Source of the DNA: Massilia antarctica
GTDB lineage: Bacteria; Pseudomonadota; Gammaproteobacteria; Burkholderiales; Burkholderiaceae_D
Assembly (NCBI RefSeq): GCF_015689335.1
Contig: NZ_CP065053.1
Coordinates: forward strand, 5,828,001-5,892,000
Direction: 5' to 3'
DNA: 64,000 nucleotides
Of the stretch, positions 1 through 7,808 are shown in pieces. A program made the translations under genes and the position numbers. The notes under the pieces were generated by a model. The model was not told the origin of the DNA and did not search any database. It was given only the letters and a program-made list of their open reading frames with translations. Each line of letters opens with the position of its first letter. The first letter of the stretch is position 1.

Positions 1-202
1 TGTCGTTGACGATCTCCTCGATCAGCGCGCCGTTGCGCACCATCCGGTCCAGAAAGCGCGCCAGCCGTCCGAAATAAATCCGGTACAGGGCCTGGAAGGC
101 ATCCCGGTCCCCGCCCGCGATCAAGGCGATCAACTCCGTTTCGCCGCCGCCGGCCGCTCCGGCAGTCGCGCCCCCGAAACGCGCTCTCCATTGTTTAAGC
201 AT
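1..202 (-). CDS. ECF-type RNA polymerase sigma factor, N-terminal part
   Basis: The 67 visible codons read as the start of an extracytoplasmic-function sigma factor. After a short Gly/Ala-rich leader come LIALIAGGDRDAFQALYRIY and ARFLDRMVRN, the usual region 2.1-2.2 pattern (acidic helix, AFxxLYRxY, then FLxRM). Family knowledge: such factors recruit RNA polymerase to stress or envelope regulons. The gene runs leftward off the window, so region 4 and any anti-sigma partner cannot be seen. It is divergent from the mrtJ-like gene; the 194-bp gap holds a perfect 22-bp palindrome, so the two transcription units may share control. The start is the ATG at 200-202. Confidence 0.7.
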   Translation of the reverse strand, partial: MLKQWRARFGGATAGAAGGGETELIALIAGGDRDAFQALYRIYFGRLARFLDRMVRNGALIEEIVND

Positions 203-314
203 CCTGCGATTTTCTCCAATTATGCGGTGAATACTTGCCCGCAGCGAAAAGGTTCATGCTGCCGAGAAAAAAATATAGTGTTGCAACCCAGGGAACGATT
301 CTACACGTGGCTAT

Positions 315-336
315 TTTTACAAAATATTTTGTAAAA
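315..336. promoter_or_regulatory. Perfect 22-bp palindrome between divergent genes
   Basis: Eleven bases (TTTTACAAAAT) are followed directly by their reverse complement, a gapless AT-only-centred palindrome in a GC-rich genome. It lies 61 bp upstream of the mrtJ-like start and 113 bp from the divergent sigma factor start. Size and symmetry fit an operator for a dimeric regulator; the regulator is unknown. It has no T-tract layout expected of a terminator for either gene. Confidence 0.5.
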
Positions 337-396
337 GCATTGAACCTTTTATGCCCCAGCTCGTATTGACCGAGCAACAAGACGACCAAGGACCGC

Positions 397-750
397 ATGT
401 TGTTCGCCCTCCCCGCCCTGTGCGGCCCCCCATTGCTCGATCACTCGGCGGCCAGCCTGCTGCGCCTGTTGCTGCTCGCGCCGCTGCTGGAGGAATGGAT
501 CATGCGCGCCGGCCTGCAGGAATGGCTGATGCGTCGGCGCTTGCACGCGGCGCTGGTGCTTGGGTTGCCGGCGCTCGCATTCGGCCTGCTGCACGTGGCC
601 GCGGGCTGGCAGGCGGTGGCGGCGGTGTTCTTGCCCGGTCTCGCCTTCGGACTGATTTATCGCCGCTGGCGCGACTGGCGGCTGTGCGCACTGGTCCACG
701 CGCTGTGTAACGGTTTCGCACTGAGTTTTTGCAGTTTCAGCACCTATTAA
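397..750 (+). CDS. mrtJ: JDVT-CTERM system glutamic-type intramembrane protease (CPBP family)
   Basis: A 117-residue, nearly all-hydrophobic protein with the three CPBP/Abi signatures in order: EEWIMR (EExxxR, residues 32-37), FGLLH (FxxxH) and HALCN (HxxxN). These provide the catalytic Glu and His residues of glutamic intramembrane proteases (family knowledge). It is much shorter than most CPBP proteases, as expected of the minimal MrtJ type. The next gene, 20 bp downstream, encodes a protein ending in a GGGGCSS motif, a transmembrane helix and an Arg cluster, which is the JDVT-CTERM sorting tail. Inference: this enzyme cleaves that tail at the cytoplasmic membrane, probably next to the Cys of the motif. 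ATG is the first in-frame start after the palindrome. Confidence 0.75.
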   Translation: MLFALPALCGPPLLDHSAASLLRLLLLAPLLEEWIMRAGLQEWLMRRRLHAALVLGLPALAFGLLHVAAGWQAVAAVFLPGLAFGLIYRRWRDWRLCALVHALCNGFALSFCSFSTY

Positions 751-770
751 ACTATCAACCAGGAGTAGCA

Positions 771-2879
771 ATGACGGGATTTCGACTGAATCACTCCGGC
801 CTCGGCGCCGGGCTGTGCGCACTGCTGGCGATGGGCCAGGCCCACGCGGCCGACGCCCTGCACGGCAAAAGCCTGTACCTGAACGGCCCGCCAGGCGGCG
901 GCGCGGCATGCGCCCGCTGCCACACCGCCTCGCCGGCGGCGAACATCAACAAAGTCATGAGCGGGGCCGATAATCCGGCCGCCATCAGCGCCGCGATTGC
1001 CGCCAACAAGGGCGGCATGGGCAATATCTACGGCGGCAAATTTTCCGCCGTCGATCTGGCCGACCTGGCTGCCTTCATCGGCAATCCGGGCGTGGTCGCG
1101 GCGCCGGCGGCAAGCCTGAACCCATCCAGCCTGGCCTTCAGCGGCACCGCGCTCGGACAGGCCAGCAGCGCCCTGAGCGCCACCCTGGCCAACACCGGCT
1201 CGGGCGCGCTGACCATCGATACCATCGGCGTGACCGGCGCGGCCGCCGCCGATTTCAGCATCGCCGGCGGCACTTGCGCCGCCGGCGCCGCCATCGCCGC
1301 CGGCGCCAATTGCACGGTGCTGGTCGGCTTCAAGCCCAAGGTGGCCGGCGCGCGCAACGCCAGCCTGGCGGTGGCCCACAACGGCACCGGCGGCAGCAGC
1401 AGCGTCGCCCTGAGCGGCACCGGCAATGCAACGCCCCAGGCCACCATCGGGGTGTCGGCCGCCAGCGTCAATTTCGGCGCCCTGGTCACCAACGTTGTGT
1501 CCGCGCCGCAGAGCGTCACCGTCAATAACAGCGGCCAGACGGCGCTGACCTTCAGCGCGATGACCCTGGCGGGCGCCAACAGCGCCATTTTCACCCTGGG
1601 CGGCGACTGCGCGCTTGACAAGCCGCTTGCCAGCGGCGCCACCTGCGCGGTGACGGTGCGCGCGCAGCCCACCGCCAGCGGTGCCTTCGCGGGCAATCTG
1701 ACCCTGCTGTCGAATGCCGCCAACGGCACCGTCACCATTGGCCTGTCCGGCAGCGGCGCCAGCGCGCAAGCGGCGGCAACGGCCACGCCAGGCGCGCTCG
1801 CATTCGGCAGCCAGGCCATCGGCGCGGCCGGCGCAGCCCAAAACGTCACCTTGACCAATACCGGCAACGTGGCCTTCACCTTCGCCTCGCTCGCCGTCAA
1901 TGGCTCGGCCGCCATCAAGGTGGCGCCGGGCAGTCACTGCGGCGTTGCGCTGGCGCCGGGCGCCACATGCAGTGTTCCGCTGCTGTTCGCACCGACAGCC
2001 GAAGGCGCGGCCGCGGCCACCCTGGTGGCCAGCTACAACGGCGGCACCGTGCAAGTGGCCGTCAGCGGCACCGGCACCGCCGCCGCTGTCGCCAAGCCAA
2101 CCCTGTCGGACACCGGCACTATCGGCTTCGGCGAGATCCAGGTCGGCAAGAGCGCAGCGCCGCACACCACGGTATTGAGCAATCCCGGCACCGCCGCGCT
2201 CAAGATCGCGACCCTGGCGCTTGACGGCGCCAACGGGGCCGACTTCATCCTGGGCGGCTCGTGCGCCGTCAACGGCACCGTCAGCCCTGCCGGCAGCTGC
2301 ACCATCGAGACCAGCTTCAAGCCGGGCGCACCGGGCGCGCGCAACGCCAGCCTGCTGCTGCTCACCGACGGCGGCACGCAGTTTTCGCTGCCGCTCACCG
2401 GTACCGGCACCGCCATCGCCGCGGCGCCGGCGCTCACGCTCGCTCCGCAATCGTTCGACTTCGGCACCAGCGCGGCGTCCAAGCGCTTCACGCTCAGTAA
2501 TGCGGGCAGCGCGGTCATCAACCTGTCGTCGGCCAACTTCAGCGGGCCATTCGCGCGTGTGGCTGACGCCAGCGCTTGCCCGGCCTTGCCGTTTGCGCTG
2601 CAACCGGGGGCCTCGTGCGACATGGTGATCGGCTACACCCCGGCCGCCGCGGGCGCCAGCAACGGCAGCGTCGTGCTCCAGGCCGATGGCGGCAGCAGCT
2701 GGACCATCGCGCTGGCCGGCCAGGCAGCGGCCACGCCGGCCAACACCCCGCCGGCGCAAAACCGGGGCGGCGGTGGCTGTTCGTCCGTGCGCGACGGTAG
2801 CGATCCGATGCTGGCCCTGCTGGCACTGATGGCGGCGGCCGTCCTCTTCTGGCGCCGGCGCAATCCGGCGCAGTCCTGA
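771..2879 (+). CDS. Choice-of-anchor D domain protein with cytochrome c motif and JDVT-CTERM tail
   Basis: The ATG at 771 has AGGAG just upstream; an upstream in-frame ATG (729) overlaps mrtJ and lacks a site. The 702-residue product has a signal peptide ending near AHA, then a haem c motif CARCH with a short cytochrome-like segment. Five or six Ig-like repeats of about 100-110 residues follow, of the choice-of-anchor D/ASPM type (recurrent LxFG, LTNxGxxxL, GxxC, GTG). The end is GGGGCSS, a hydrophobic helix and WRRR, which is a JDVT-CTERM sorting signal. Inference: an exported haem-bearing surface or periplasmic protein processed by the preceding protease. Haem c at the front of an anchor-D repeat protein is unusual and suggests electron transfer or adhesion at the envelope. 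Confidence 0.75.
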   Translation: MTGFRLNHSGLGAGLCALLAMGQAHAADALHGKSLYLNGPPGGGAACARCHTASPAANINKVMSGADNPAAISAAIAANKGGMGNIYGGKFSAVDLADLAAFIGNPGVVAAPAASLNPSSLAFSGTALGQASSALSATLANTGSGALTIDTIGVTGAAAADFSIAGGTCAAGAAIAAGANCTVLVGFKPKVAGARNASLAVAHNGTGGSSSVALSGTGNATPQATIGVSAASVNFGALVTNVVSAPQSVTVNNSGQTALTFSAMTLAGANSAIFTLGGDCALDKPLASGATCAVTVRAQPTASGAFAGNLTLLSNAANGTVTIGLSGSGASAQAAATATPGALAFGSQAIGAAGAAQNVTLTNTGNVAFTFASLAVNGSAAIKVAPGSHCGVALAPGATCSVPLLFAPTAEGAAAATLVASYNGGTVQVAVSGTGTAAAVAKPTLSDTGTIGFGEIQVGKSAAPHTTVLSNPGTAALKIATLALDGANGADFILGGSCAVNGTVSPAGSCTIETSFKPGAPGARNASLLLLTDGGTQFSLPLTGTGTAIAAAPALTLAPQSFDFGTSAASKRFTLSNAGSAVINLSSANFSGPFARVADASACPALPFALQPGASCDMVIGYTPAAAGASNGSVVLQADGGSSWTIALAGQAAATPANTPPAQNRGGGGCSSVRDGSDPMLALLALMAAAVLFWRRRNPAQS

Positions 2880-2900
2880 CCGATCACTTTAGGAATTGGC

Positions 2901-3410
2901 ATGAATAACTTCAAACGTAATACACGCGCACTGGCCGCATCCCTCGTCCTGGCGCTGCTGGCGGCGCCGGCAAGCGCGCTCGATGCGGGCAAATCCGCAC
3001 CGGCGTTCGACCTCGCGGGGCCGGATGGCGCGGTCAAACTCGATAAATACGCCGGCAAGGTGGTGTATGTCGACTTCTGGGCATCGTGGTGCGGCCCGTG
3101 CCGCCAGTCGTTCCCGTGGATGAACGACATGCAGGCCAAGTACGGCGCGCAGGGACTGCAGATCGTCGGCGTCAACGTCGACGCCAAGGTGGACGACGCG
3201 CGCGCCTTCCTGGTCGGCACGCCGGCCAAGTTCGCGATCGGTTTCGATCCGGCCGGCGCCACGCCGCGCGGCTACGGGGTCAAGGGCATGCCGAGCAGCG
3301 TGCTCATTGGCGCGGACGGCAAGGTGCTGTTCGAGCATAGCGGCTTCAAGGCGGCCGACCGCGACGAGCTGGAAACCAAGATCAAGGCTGCATTGGGAGC
3401 GAAAAAATGA
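2901..3410 (+). CDS. TlpA-family thiol-disulfide oxidoreductase
   Basis: A 169-residue exported thioredoxin fold: signal peptide ending near PASA, then DFWASWCGPCRQSFP with the CxxC active site, and a cis-Pro loop GMPSSV. AGGAA precedes the ATG by 5 bases. The stop overlaps the next start (ATGA), implying translational coupling with the DUF4266 gene. TlpA-like proteins usually reduce or isomerise periplasmic cysteines during cytochrome or metalloprotein maturation. In this operon the likely clients are the CxxCH protein upstream or the Cys-tailed DUF4266 protein downstream, and DsbD at the end of the run would supply electrons. Confidence 0.85.
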   Translation: MNNFKRNTRALAASLVLALLAAPASALDAGKSAPAFDLAGPDGAVKLDKYAGKVVYVDFWASWCGPCRQSFPWMNDMQAKYGAQGLQIVGVNVDAKVDDARAFLVGTPAKFAIGFDPAGATPRGYGVKGMPSSVLIGADGKVLFEHSGFKAADRDELETKIKAALGAKK

Positions 3411-3646
3411 AGATGATGACCAAGACCCTGTTGCGCGTGGGCGCGCTGGCGGCGCTGGCCGCCGGCGCCACCGGCTGTTCGGCGATCACCCCGGTGCAAG
3501 CCTGGGAAAAGGGCACGCTGGCCAAGCCTGAGATGCTGATGGAAGGCGACGGCCTGGAAACGCGCTTCAACGAACATATTTATACGAGCCGCGAGGCGGC
3601 GTCCGGCGGCAGCGGTGTCGGCGGCGGCGGCTGCGGTTGCAACTGA
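3407..3646 (+). CDS. DUF4266 domain small lipoprotein with Cys-rich C-terminus
   Basis: A 79-residue protein with a lipobox-like ATGCSA (lipidated Cys about residue 24) after a hydrophobic leader. A conserved-looking core (VQAWEKGTLAKPEM, FNEHIYTSREAASGG) follows, and the end is GVGGGGCGCN. The tail with two Cys after a Gly run is characteristic of DUF4266 as I recall the family and suggests a modified or metal/cofactor-bound C-terminus; no function is established. It overlaps the TlpA stop by four bases and is followed by DUF3570 and ApbE. Inference: a small lipoprotein substrate or carrier of the redox apparatus encoded around it. Confidence 0.75.
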   Translation: MKMMTKTLLRVGALAALAAGATGCSAITPVQAWEKGTLAKPEMLMEGDGLETRFNEHIYTSREAASGGSGVGGGGCGCN

Positions 3647-3663
3647 GAGGGAAGAACCAACAC

Positions 3664-4809
3664 ATGACCACCCCACTTCTCCCCGCACAACCCGCGGCTC
3701 TCGGCCACGCCATCCTGGCGGCGGCGCTGATGCTGCCTGGCCTGGTGCATGCCGAAACGGCGCCGGAACACGCGTCCATCAGCGTCAAGCTGCTCAGTTA
3801 CGAAGAGAGCCAGTCCAGCATGGACCGCATCCGCGTGCGCGCACCATCCATTTCCGTGGTCGCTCCGGTGGCAGGCGTCTGGTCGGTGACCGGTTCGCTG
3901 ACGGCCGACGATGTCTCCGGCGCGTCGCCGCGCTACCATACGGCCGTCTCGGGCGCCTCGCGCATGAGCGACGACCGCAAGGCCGGCGACGCCGCCGTCA
4001 CGCGCTACTTCCCGCGCGGCAGCCTGACCGTCGGCGCGGCCTATTCGACCGAGCATGACTACGACTCGCGCGCCCTGTCGGTGACCGGCGCCATGTCGAG
4101 CGAAGACAAGAACACCACTTGGTCGCTCGGCATGGGCGGCTCGGACGATACGATCAATCCGATGAACCTCATCGTGCGCGACGAATCGCGCCAGACCGTG
4201 AACTTCCTCGCCGGCGTGACGCAGGTCCTGGGACCGAACGACCTGGCCCAGCTAACCCTGACCCACAACCGCGGCCACGGCTATTTTTCGGACCCGTACA
4301 AGGCCTTCGACAACCGTCCGCGCCAGCGCAACCAGAGTGCCCTGATGGGGCGCTGGAACCATCATTACGCCGCCACCGGGGGTACCAGCCGCCTCTCCTA
4401 CCGCTATTACACCGACAGCTACGGCATCCGCGCCCACACCTTCGGCGGCGAATACGTGCAGCCGGCCGGCCAGGGCTGGATCATCACGCCGTCGGCGCGC
4501 CTGTATTCGCAGCGCGCGGCGCGCTTTTACTTCGATCCGGTGTACGACGGCGTGCTGGGCGAGCCATTCCGGCCCGGTTATGCCAGCAACCCCGATGGCT
4601 ATTCGTCGGCCGACCAGCGCCTGTCCGGTTTCGGCGCTGTCACCTTGGGGATCAAGGTCGCCAAGCAGCTCAGCCGCGACTGGATCGTCGACGTCAAGCT
4701 GGAAGCCTACCAGCAGCGCGGCAGCTGGCGCCTGTTCGACAAAGGCAGTCCGGGACTCGAATCGCTGCGCGCCCACAGCATCCAGCTGGGCCTCACGCGG
4801 CAGTGGTAA
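3664..4809 (+). CDS. DUF3570 domain protein, probable outer-membrane beta-barrel
   Basis: The ATG at 3664 has GAGGGAAG upstream; an earlier in-frame ATG at 3637 overlaps the preceding gene and has no site. The product is 381 residues: signal peptide (hydrophobic stretch ending around VHA), then alternating amphipathic segments rich in Tyr, Arg and Gly, ending in LGLTRQW. An aromatic last residue is typical of outer-membrane barrels. DUF3570 and DUF4266 genes commonly sit together with ApbE and TlpA genes. Inference: the barrel anchors or exports the small DUF4266 lipoprotein or its modified form. The stop overlaps the apbE start by one base (TAATG). Confidence 0.75.
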   Translation: MTTPLLPAQPAALGHAILAAALMLPGLVHAETAPEHASISVKLLSYEESQSSMDRIRVRAPSISVVAPVAGVWSVTGSLTADDVSGASPRYHTAVSGASRMSDDRKAGDAAVTRYFPRGSLTVGAAYSTEHDYDSRALSVTGAMSSEDKNTTWSLGMGGSDDTINPMNLIVRDESRQTVNFLAGVTQVLGPNDLAQLTLTHNRGHGYFSDPYKAFDNRPRQRNQSALMGRWNHHYAATGGTSRLSYRYYTDSYGIRAHTFGGEYVQPAGQGWIITPSARLYSQRAARFYFDPVYDGVLGEPFRPGYASNPDGYSSADQRLSGFGAVTLGIKVAKQLSRDWIVDVKLEAYQQRGSWRLFDKGSPGLESLRAHSIQLGLTRQW

Positions 4810-5699
4810 TGGACGTGCAAGCATTCCCGTTCGAGGCCATGGCCAGCCGCTGCGAGCTGCGCCTGGCGCTCGCGCCGGGTGTCGATGGCGGCGCCCTGGC
4901 GCGGGTGGCCATCGACGAGGTGCGGCGCATCGAGCGCACCTATTCGCGCTACCGGGCCGACAGCATCGTGGCCCGCATCAACGCCGCCGCCGGGCGCGCT
5001 GCGGTGGCCTGCGACGACGAAACGAATGCGCTGCTGGACTACGCCGGCGTGCTGCACGCCAGCAGCGGCGGCCTGTTCGACATCACCTCGGGCGTGCTGC
5101 GGCGCGCCTGGGACTTCCGCCGTCCGGTGCTGCCGGCGCAGGCGGCGCTGGACGCGCTGCTGCCGCTGGTCGGCTGGCGGCATGTCGAGCGCGCGCATGG
5201 CGCCATCCGCCTCGCGCAAGCGGGCATGGAGATCGACTTCGGCGGCTTCGGCAAGGAATACGCGGCCGACCGCGCGGCGGCGCTGCTTGCCGCAAACGGC
5301 GTGCGTTACGGCTACGTCAACCTGGGCGGCGACCTGCGCATCATCGGGCCGCAGCCGAGCGGCGCACCCTGGTCGATCGGGGTGCAGGACCCGCGCGACA
5401 CCGAACGCCTGGCCGGCGCGATCCCGGTCGCCAGCGGAGCGCTCGCCACCAGCGGCGACTATGAACGTTTCATCGACATTGACGGACGCCGTTACTGCCA
5501 TGTGCTCGACCCGCGCAGCGGCATGCCGGTGTCGCACTGGCGCTCGGTCAGCGTGCTCGGGCCCCTGGCCATTGCCGCCGGCAGCTGTTCCACCATCGCC
5601 ATGCTGATGCAGGACGATGCCCTGGCCTTTCTCGATAACTCCGGCATGGCCTACCTCGCCATCGACCAGCAAGGCAAGTGCTTCCGCAAGGACGTGTAA
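4809..5699 (+). CDS. apbE: FAD:protein FMN transferase (ApbE family)
   Basis: A 296-residue ApbE protein: an N-terminal MASRCELRLA segment, a SRYRADS motif, DFGGFGKEYAADRA, YVNLGGDLRI (FAD-binding glycine loop), ATSGDYERF and HVLDPRSGMPV. ApbE enzymes use FAD to attach FMN through a phosphoester to Ser/Thr of exported client proteins, with Mg2+ in the active site. There is no clear lipobox or signal peptide (start MDVQAFPF), so its cellular side is uncertain. The start overlaps the DUF3570 stop (TAATG), a tight coupling. No canonical flavinylation client such as NqrC or RnfG is nearby, so the client may be encoded in this operon. Confidence 0.88.
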   Translation: MDVQAFPFEAMASRCELRLALAPGVDGGALARVAIDEVRRIERTYSRYRADSIVARINAAAGRAAVACDDETNALLDYAGVLHASSGGLFDITSGVLRRAWDFRRPVLPAQAALDALLPLVGWRHVERAHGAIRLAQAGMEIDFGGFGKEYAADRAAALLAANGVRYGYVNLGGDLRIIGPQPSGAPWSIGVQDPRDTERLAGAIPVASGALATSGDYERFIDIDGRRYCHVLDPRSGMPVSHWRSVSVLGPLAIAAGSCSTIAMLMQDDALAFLDNSGMAYLAIDQQGKCFRKDV

Positions 5700-5732
5700 C
5701 ACCACTACCGATTCAACTACTGGAGAACCACC

Positions 5733-7625
5733 ATGAAATCCGCACCCTTCCTGAGATGGCTGCTGTCGCTGCTGGCCATGCTCGCCTTTGCCGGCTGGGC
5801 GGGCAAGGCCGCCGCGGCCGACGACTTCCTCGACCCCGAACAAGCGTTCGTGCTGCGCACCGAAGTAGGTGATGACGGCGCCATCGCCCTGCGCTGGACC
5901 ATCGCGCCGGGCTACCACCTGTACCGCGACCGGCTGGCCTTCACCAGCGGCCCCGGTGACGCGCCTGTCGCCGCACCGGCGCTGCCGGCCGGCATCCGCA
6001 AGTTCGACGAGAACTTCAACAAGGAGATGGAAACCTACCAGGACAAGCTCGATGTCGCGCTGGCCCCGGCGCCGGGCAAGCCGTTCACCCTGAACGTCGC
6101 CTACCAGGGCTGCGCCGACGCGGGCCTGTGCTACGCGCCGATCACCAAGACCTATCTGGTCGATCCGGCCAAACCCGGCGTGCTGGCAGCCCGGGCGGAA
6201 GCGCTGGCGGCGGCAGCCGCGCCGCCAGCGGCCAGCGCAGCGGCCAGCGCAGCGGCCAGCGCAGCGGCCAGCGCAGCGCCGGCCGCAAAGGCCAACGCCG
6301 CCGCAGCCGAAGACGATACCACCCTCGCCCAGCGCACCCTGCAAAGCGGCAGCCTGTGGCGCATCGGCAGCGCCTTCCTGCTATTCGGGCTGCTGCTCTC
6401 TTTCACGCCGTGCGTGCTGCCGATGGTGCCGATCCTGTCGTCGATCATCGTCGGCGAAGGCACGGTCTCGCGCGGGCGCGGCCTGCTGCTCGCCTCCGCC
6501 TATTGTCTGGGCATGGCGCTGGTCTACACGGCATTGGGCGTGGGCGCAGGGCTGGCGGGCGAAGGCCTGGCCGGCGCGCTGCAAAAACCGTGGGTGCTGC
6601 TGACCTTCGGCGCGCTGCTGGTCGGCCTGGCGCTGTCGATGTTCGATGTCTACCAGCTGCAACTGCCCAGCGCACTGCAAACGCGCCTCTCCAGTACCGG
6701 CGGCGCGGTGCGCGGCGGACGCTTCGTGGGCGTGTTCATCATGGGCGCGCTGTCGGCGCTGATCGTCGGTCCGTGCGTGGCCGGTCCGCTGGCCGGCGCG
6801 CTGCTCTACATCAGCCAGACCGGCAACGCCTGGATCGGCGGCTGGGCCCTGTTTTCGATGGCGCTCGGGATGAGCGTGCCGCTGCTGCTCACCGGCCTGT
6901 CGGCCGGCAGCCTGCTGCCGCGCGCCGGCGCCTGGATGAATGGCGTGAAAAAGGTGTTCGGCATGCTGCTGATCGCGGTCGCCATCTGGATGGTGTCGCC
7001 GGTGTTCCCGGTGCCGGTGATGATGGCGCTGTGGGGCGGCTTTGCGATCCTGGGCGCGCTGTTCCTGCACGTGGGCCAGGCCCTGCCGCCGCACAGCGGG
7101 GCTGGTGCATATGCCGGCAAGGCGCTGGGCGTGCTGATGCTGGTCGGCGGCCTGTTCGAGCTGGCCGGCGCGGCCAGCTCGGGACGCGATGTGCTGCAAC
7201 CGCTGGCGCATTTGCGCGGTGGCGGCGCCGCCGGCACGGCGCTCGCGCATGCCGACAGCGGTCCGCAGTTCACCCGCATCCGCACCGTGGCCGAACTGGA
7301 ACGCGCGCTGGCCGATACCAGCACGCCGGTGCTGCTCGACTTTTACGCCGACTGGTGCGTGGCCTGCAAGGAGATGGAACGCATGACCTTCCCGGACGGC
7401 GCGGTGGCCGCATCGATGAAGAAAATGCGCCTGATCCAGGTGGATGTGACGGCCAACAATGCCGACGACCGCGCGCTGATGAAGAAATTCAGCCTGTTCG
7501 GGCCACCGGGCATCATCCTGTTCGATGCCAAGGGCAAGGAAGTGCCGCAAGGGCGCATCATCGGCTTCGTGCCGGCCCAGCGCTTTGCCGAGCGCTTGCA
7601 GGCCGCGCACGGCGAAGCGGGCTGA
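5733..7625 (+). CDS. dsbD: Thiol:disulfide interchange protein DsbD
   Basis: A 630-residue protein with the three DsbD parts: signal peptide; periplasmic N-domain with the Cys pair C127/C133 in YQGCADAGLCYAP; an eight-helix membrane core with FTPCVLPMVP and VGPCVAGP Cys motifs; and a C-terminal thioredoxin domain with ADWCVACK (C542/C545). It carries electrons from cytoplasmic thioredoxin to periplasmic thiol proteins. An Ala/Ser linker encoded by four exact 12-base repeats joins the N-domain to the membrane core. GGAG precedes the ATG by 7 bases. Its position after tlpA, DUF4266, DUF3570 and apbE suggests it supplies reductant for that unit. Confidence 0.92.
   Translation: MKSAPFLRWLLSLLAMLAFAGWAGKAAAADDFLDPEQAFVLRTEVGDDGAIALRWTIAPGYHLYRDRLAFTSGPGDAPVAAPALPAGIRKFDENFNKEMETYQDKLDVALAPAPGKPFTLNVAYQGCADAGLCYAPITKTYLVDPAKPGVLAARAEALAAAAAPPAASAAASAAASAAASAAPAAKANAAAAEDDTTLAQRTLQSGSLWRIGSAFLLFGLLLSFTPCVLPMVPILSSIIVGEGTVSRGRGLLLASAYCLGMALVYTALGVGAGLAGEGLAGALQKPWVLLTFGALLVGLALSMFDVYQLQLPSALQTRLSSTGGAVRGGRFVGVFIMGALSALIVGPCVAGPLAGALLYISQTGNAWIGGWALFSMALGMSVPLLLTGLSAGSLLPRAGAWMNGVKKVFGMLLIAVAIWMVSPVFPVPVMMALWGGFAILGALFLHVGQALPPHSGAGAYAGKALGVLMLVGGLFELAGAASSGRDVLQPLAHLRGGGAAGTALAHADSGPQFTRIRTVAELERALADTSTPVLLDFYADWCVACKEMERMTFPDGAVAASMKKMRLIQVDVTANNADDRALMKKFSLFGPPGIILFDAKGKEVPQGRIIGFVPAQRFAERLQAAHGEAG
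6231..6278 (+). repeat. Four exact 12-bp tandem repeats inside dsbD
   Basis: The unit GCCAGCGCAGCG occurs four times head to tail, in frame, coding Ala-Ser-Ala-Ala units in the linker between the N-terminal and membrane domains of DsbD. The repeat is a multiple of three, so copy changes would only lengthen or shorten the linker. Confidence 0.9.
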
Positions 7626-7684
7626 CATTAGCTCGAACTATTAATAAGCTGGCCCCTCGACTGCGGCGGGGCGATACAAGAACC

Positions 7685-7710
7685 CGGCGGCAGCGCATGC
7701 GATGCCGCCG
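7685..7710. terminator. Hairpin between convergent dsbD and T6SS island
   Basis: CGGCGGCA and TGCCGCCG form a perfect 8-bp GC-rich stem with a 10-base loop between the two convergent transcription units. There is no strong T-run on either side, so intrinsic termination is plausible but not certain. Confidence 0.35.
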
Positions 7711-7808
7711 ATGATCGCTTCCCTACCCTCTTCGGCCGGTGGAAGATGGCAATGAACTGATCAACGAGCGCGTCGCCAGCGAGGTTGATGTCCTGCCGAT
7801 CAGGCGCA

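Noticed and set aside
747..2759. Long minus-strand frame of 670 codons opposite the JDVT-CTERM protein
   Set aside because: Arg/Ala/Gly-rich with no domain; it mirrors the high-GC coding strand. The plus strand has signal peptide, haem motif and sorting tail.
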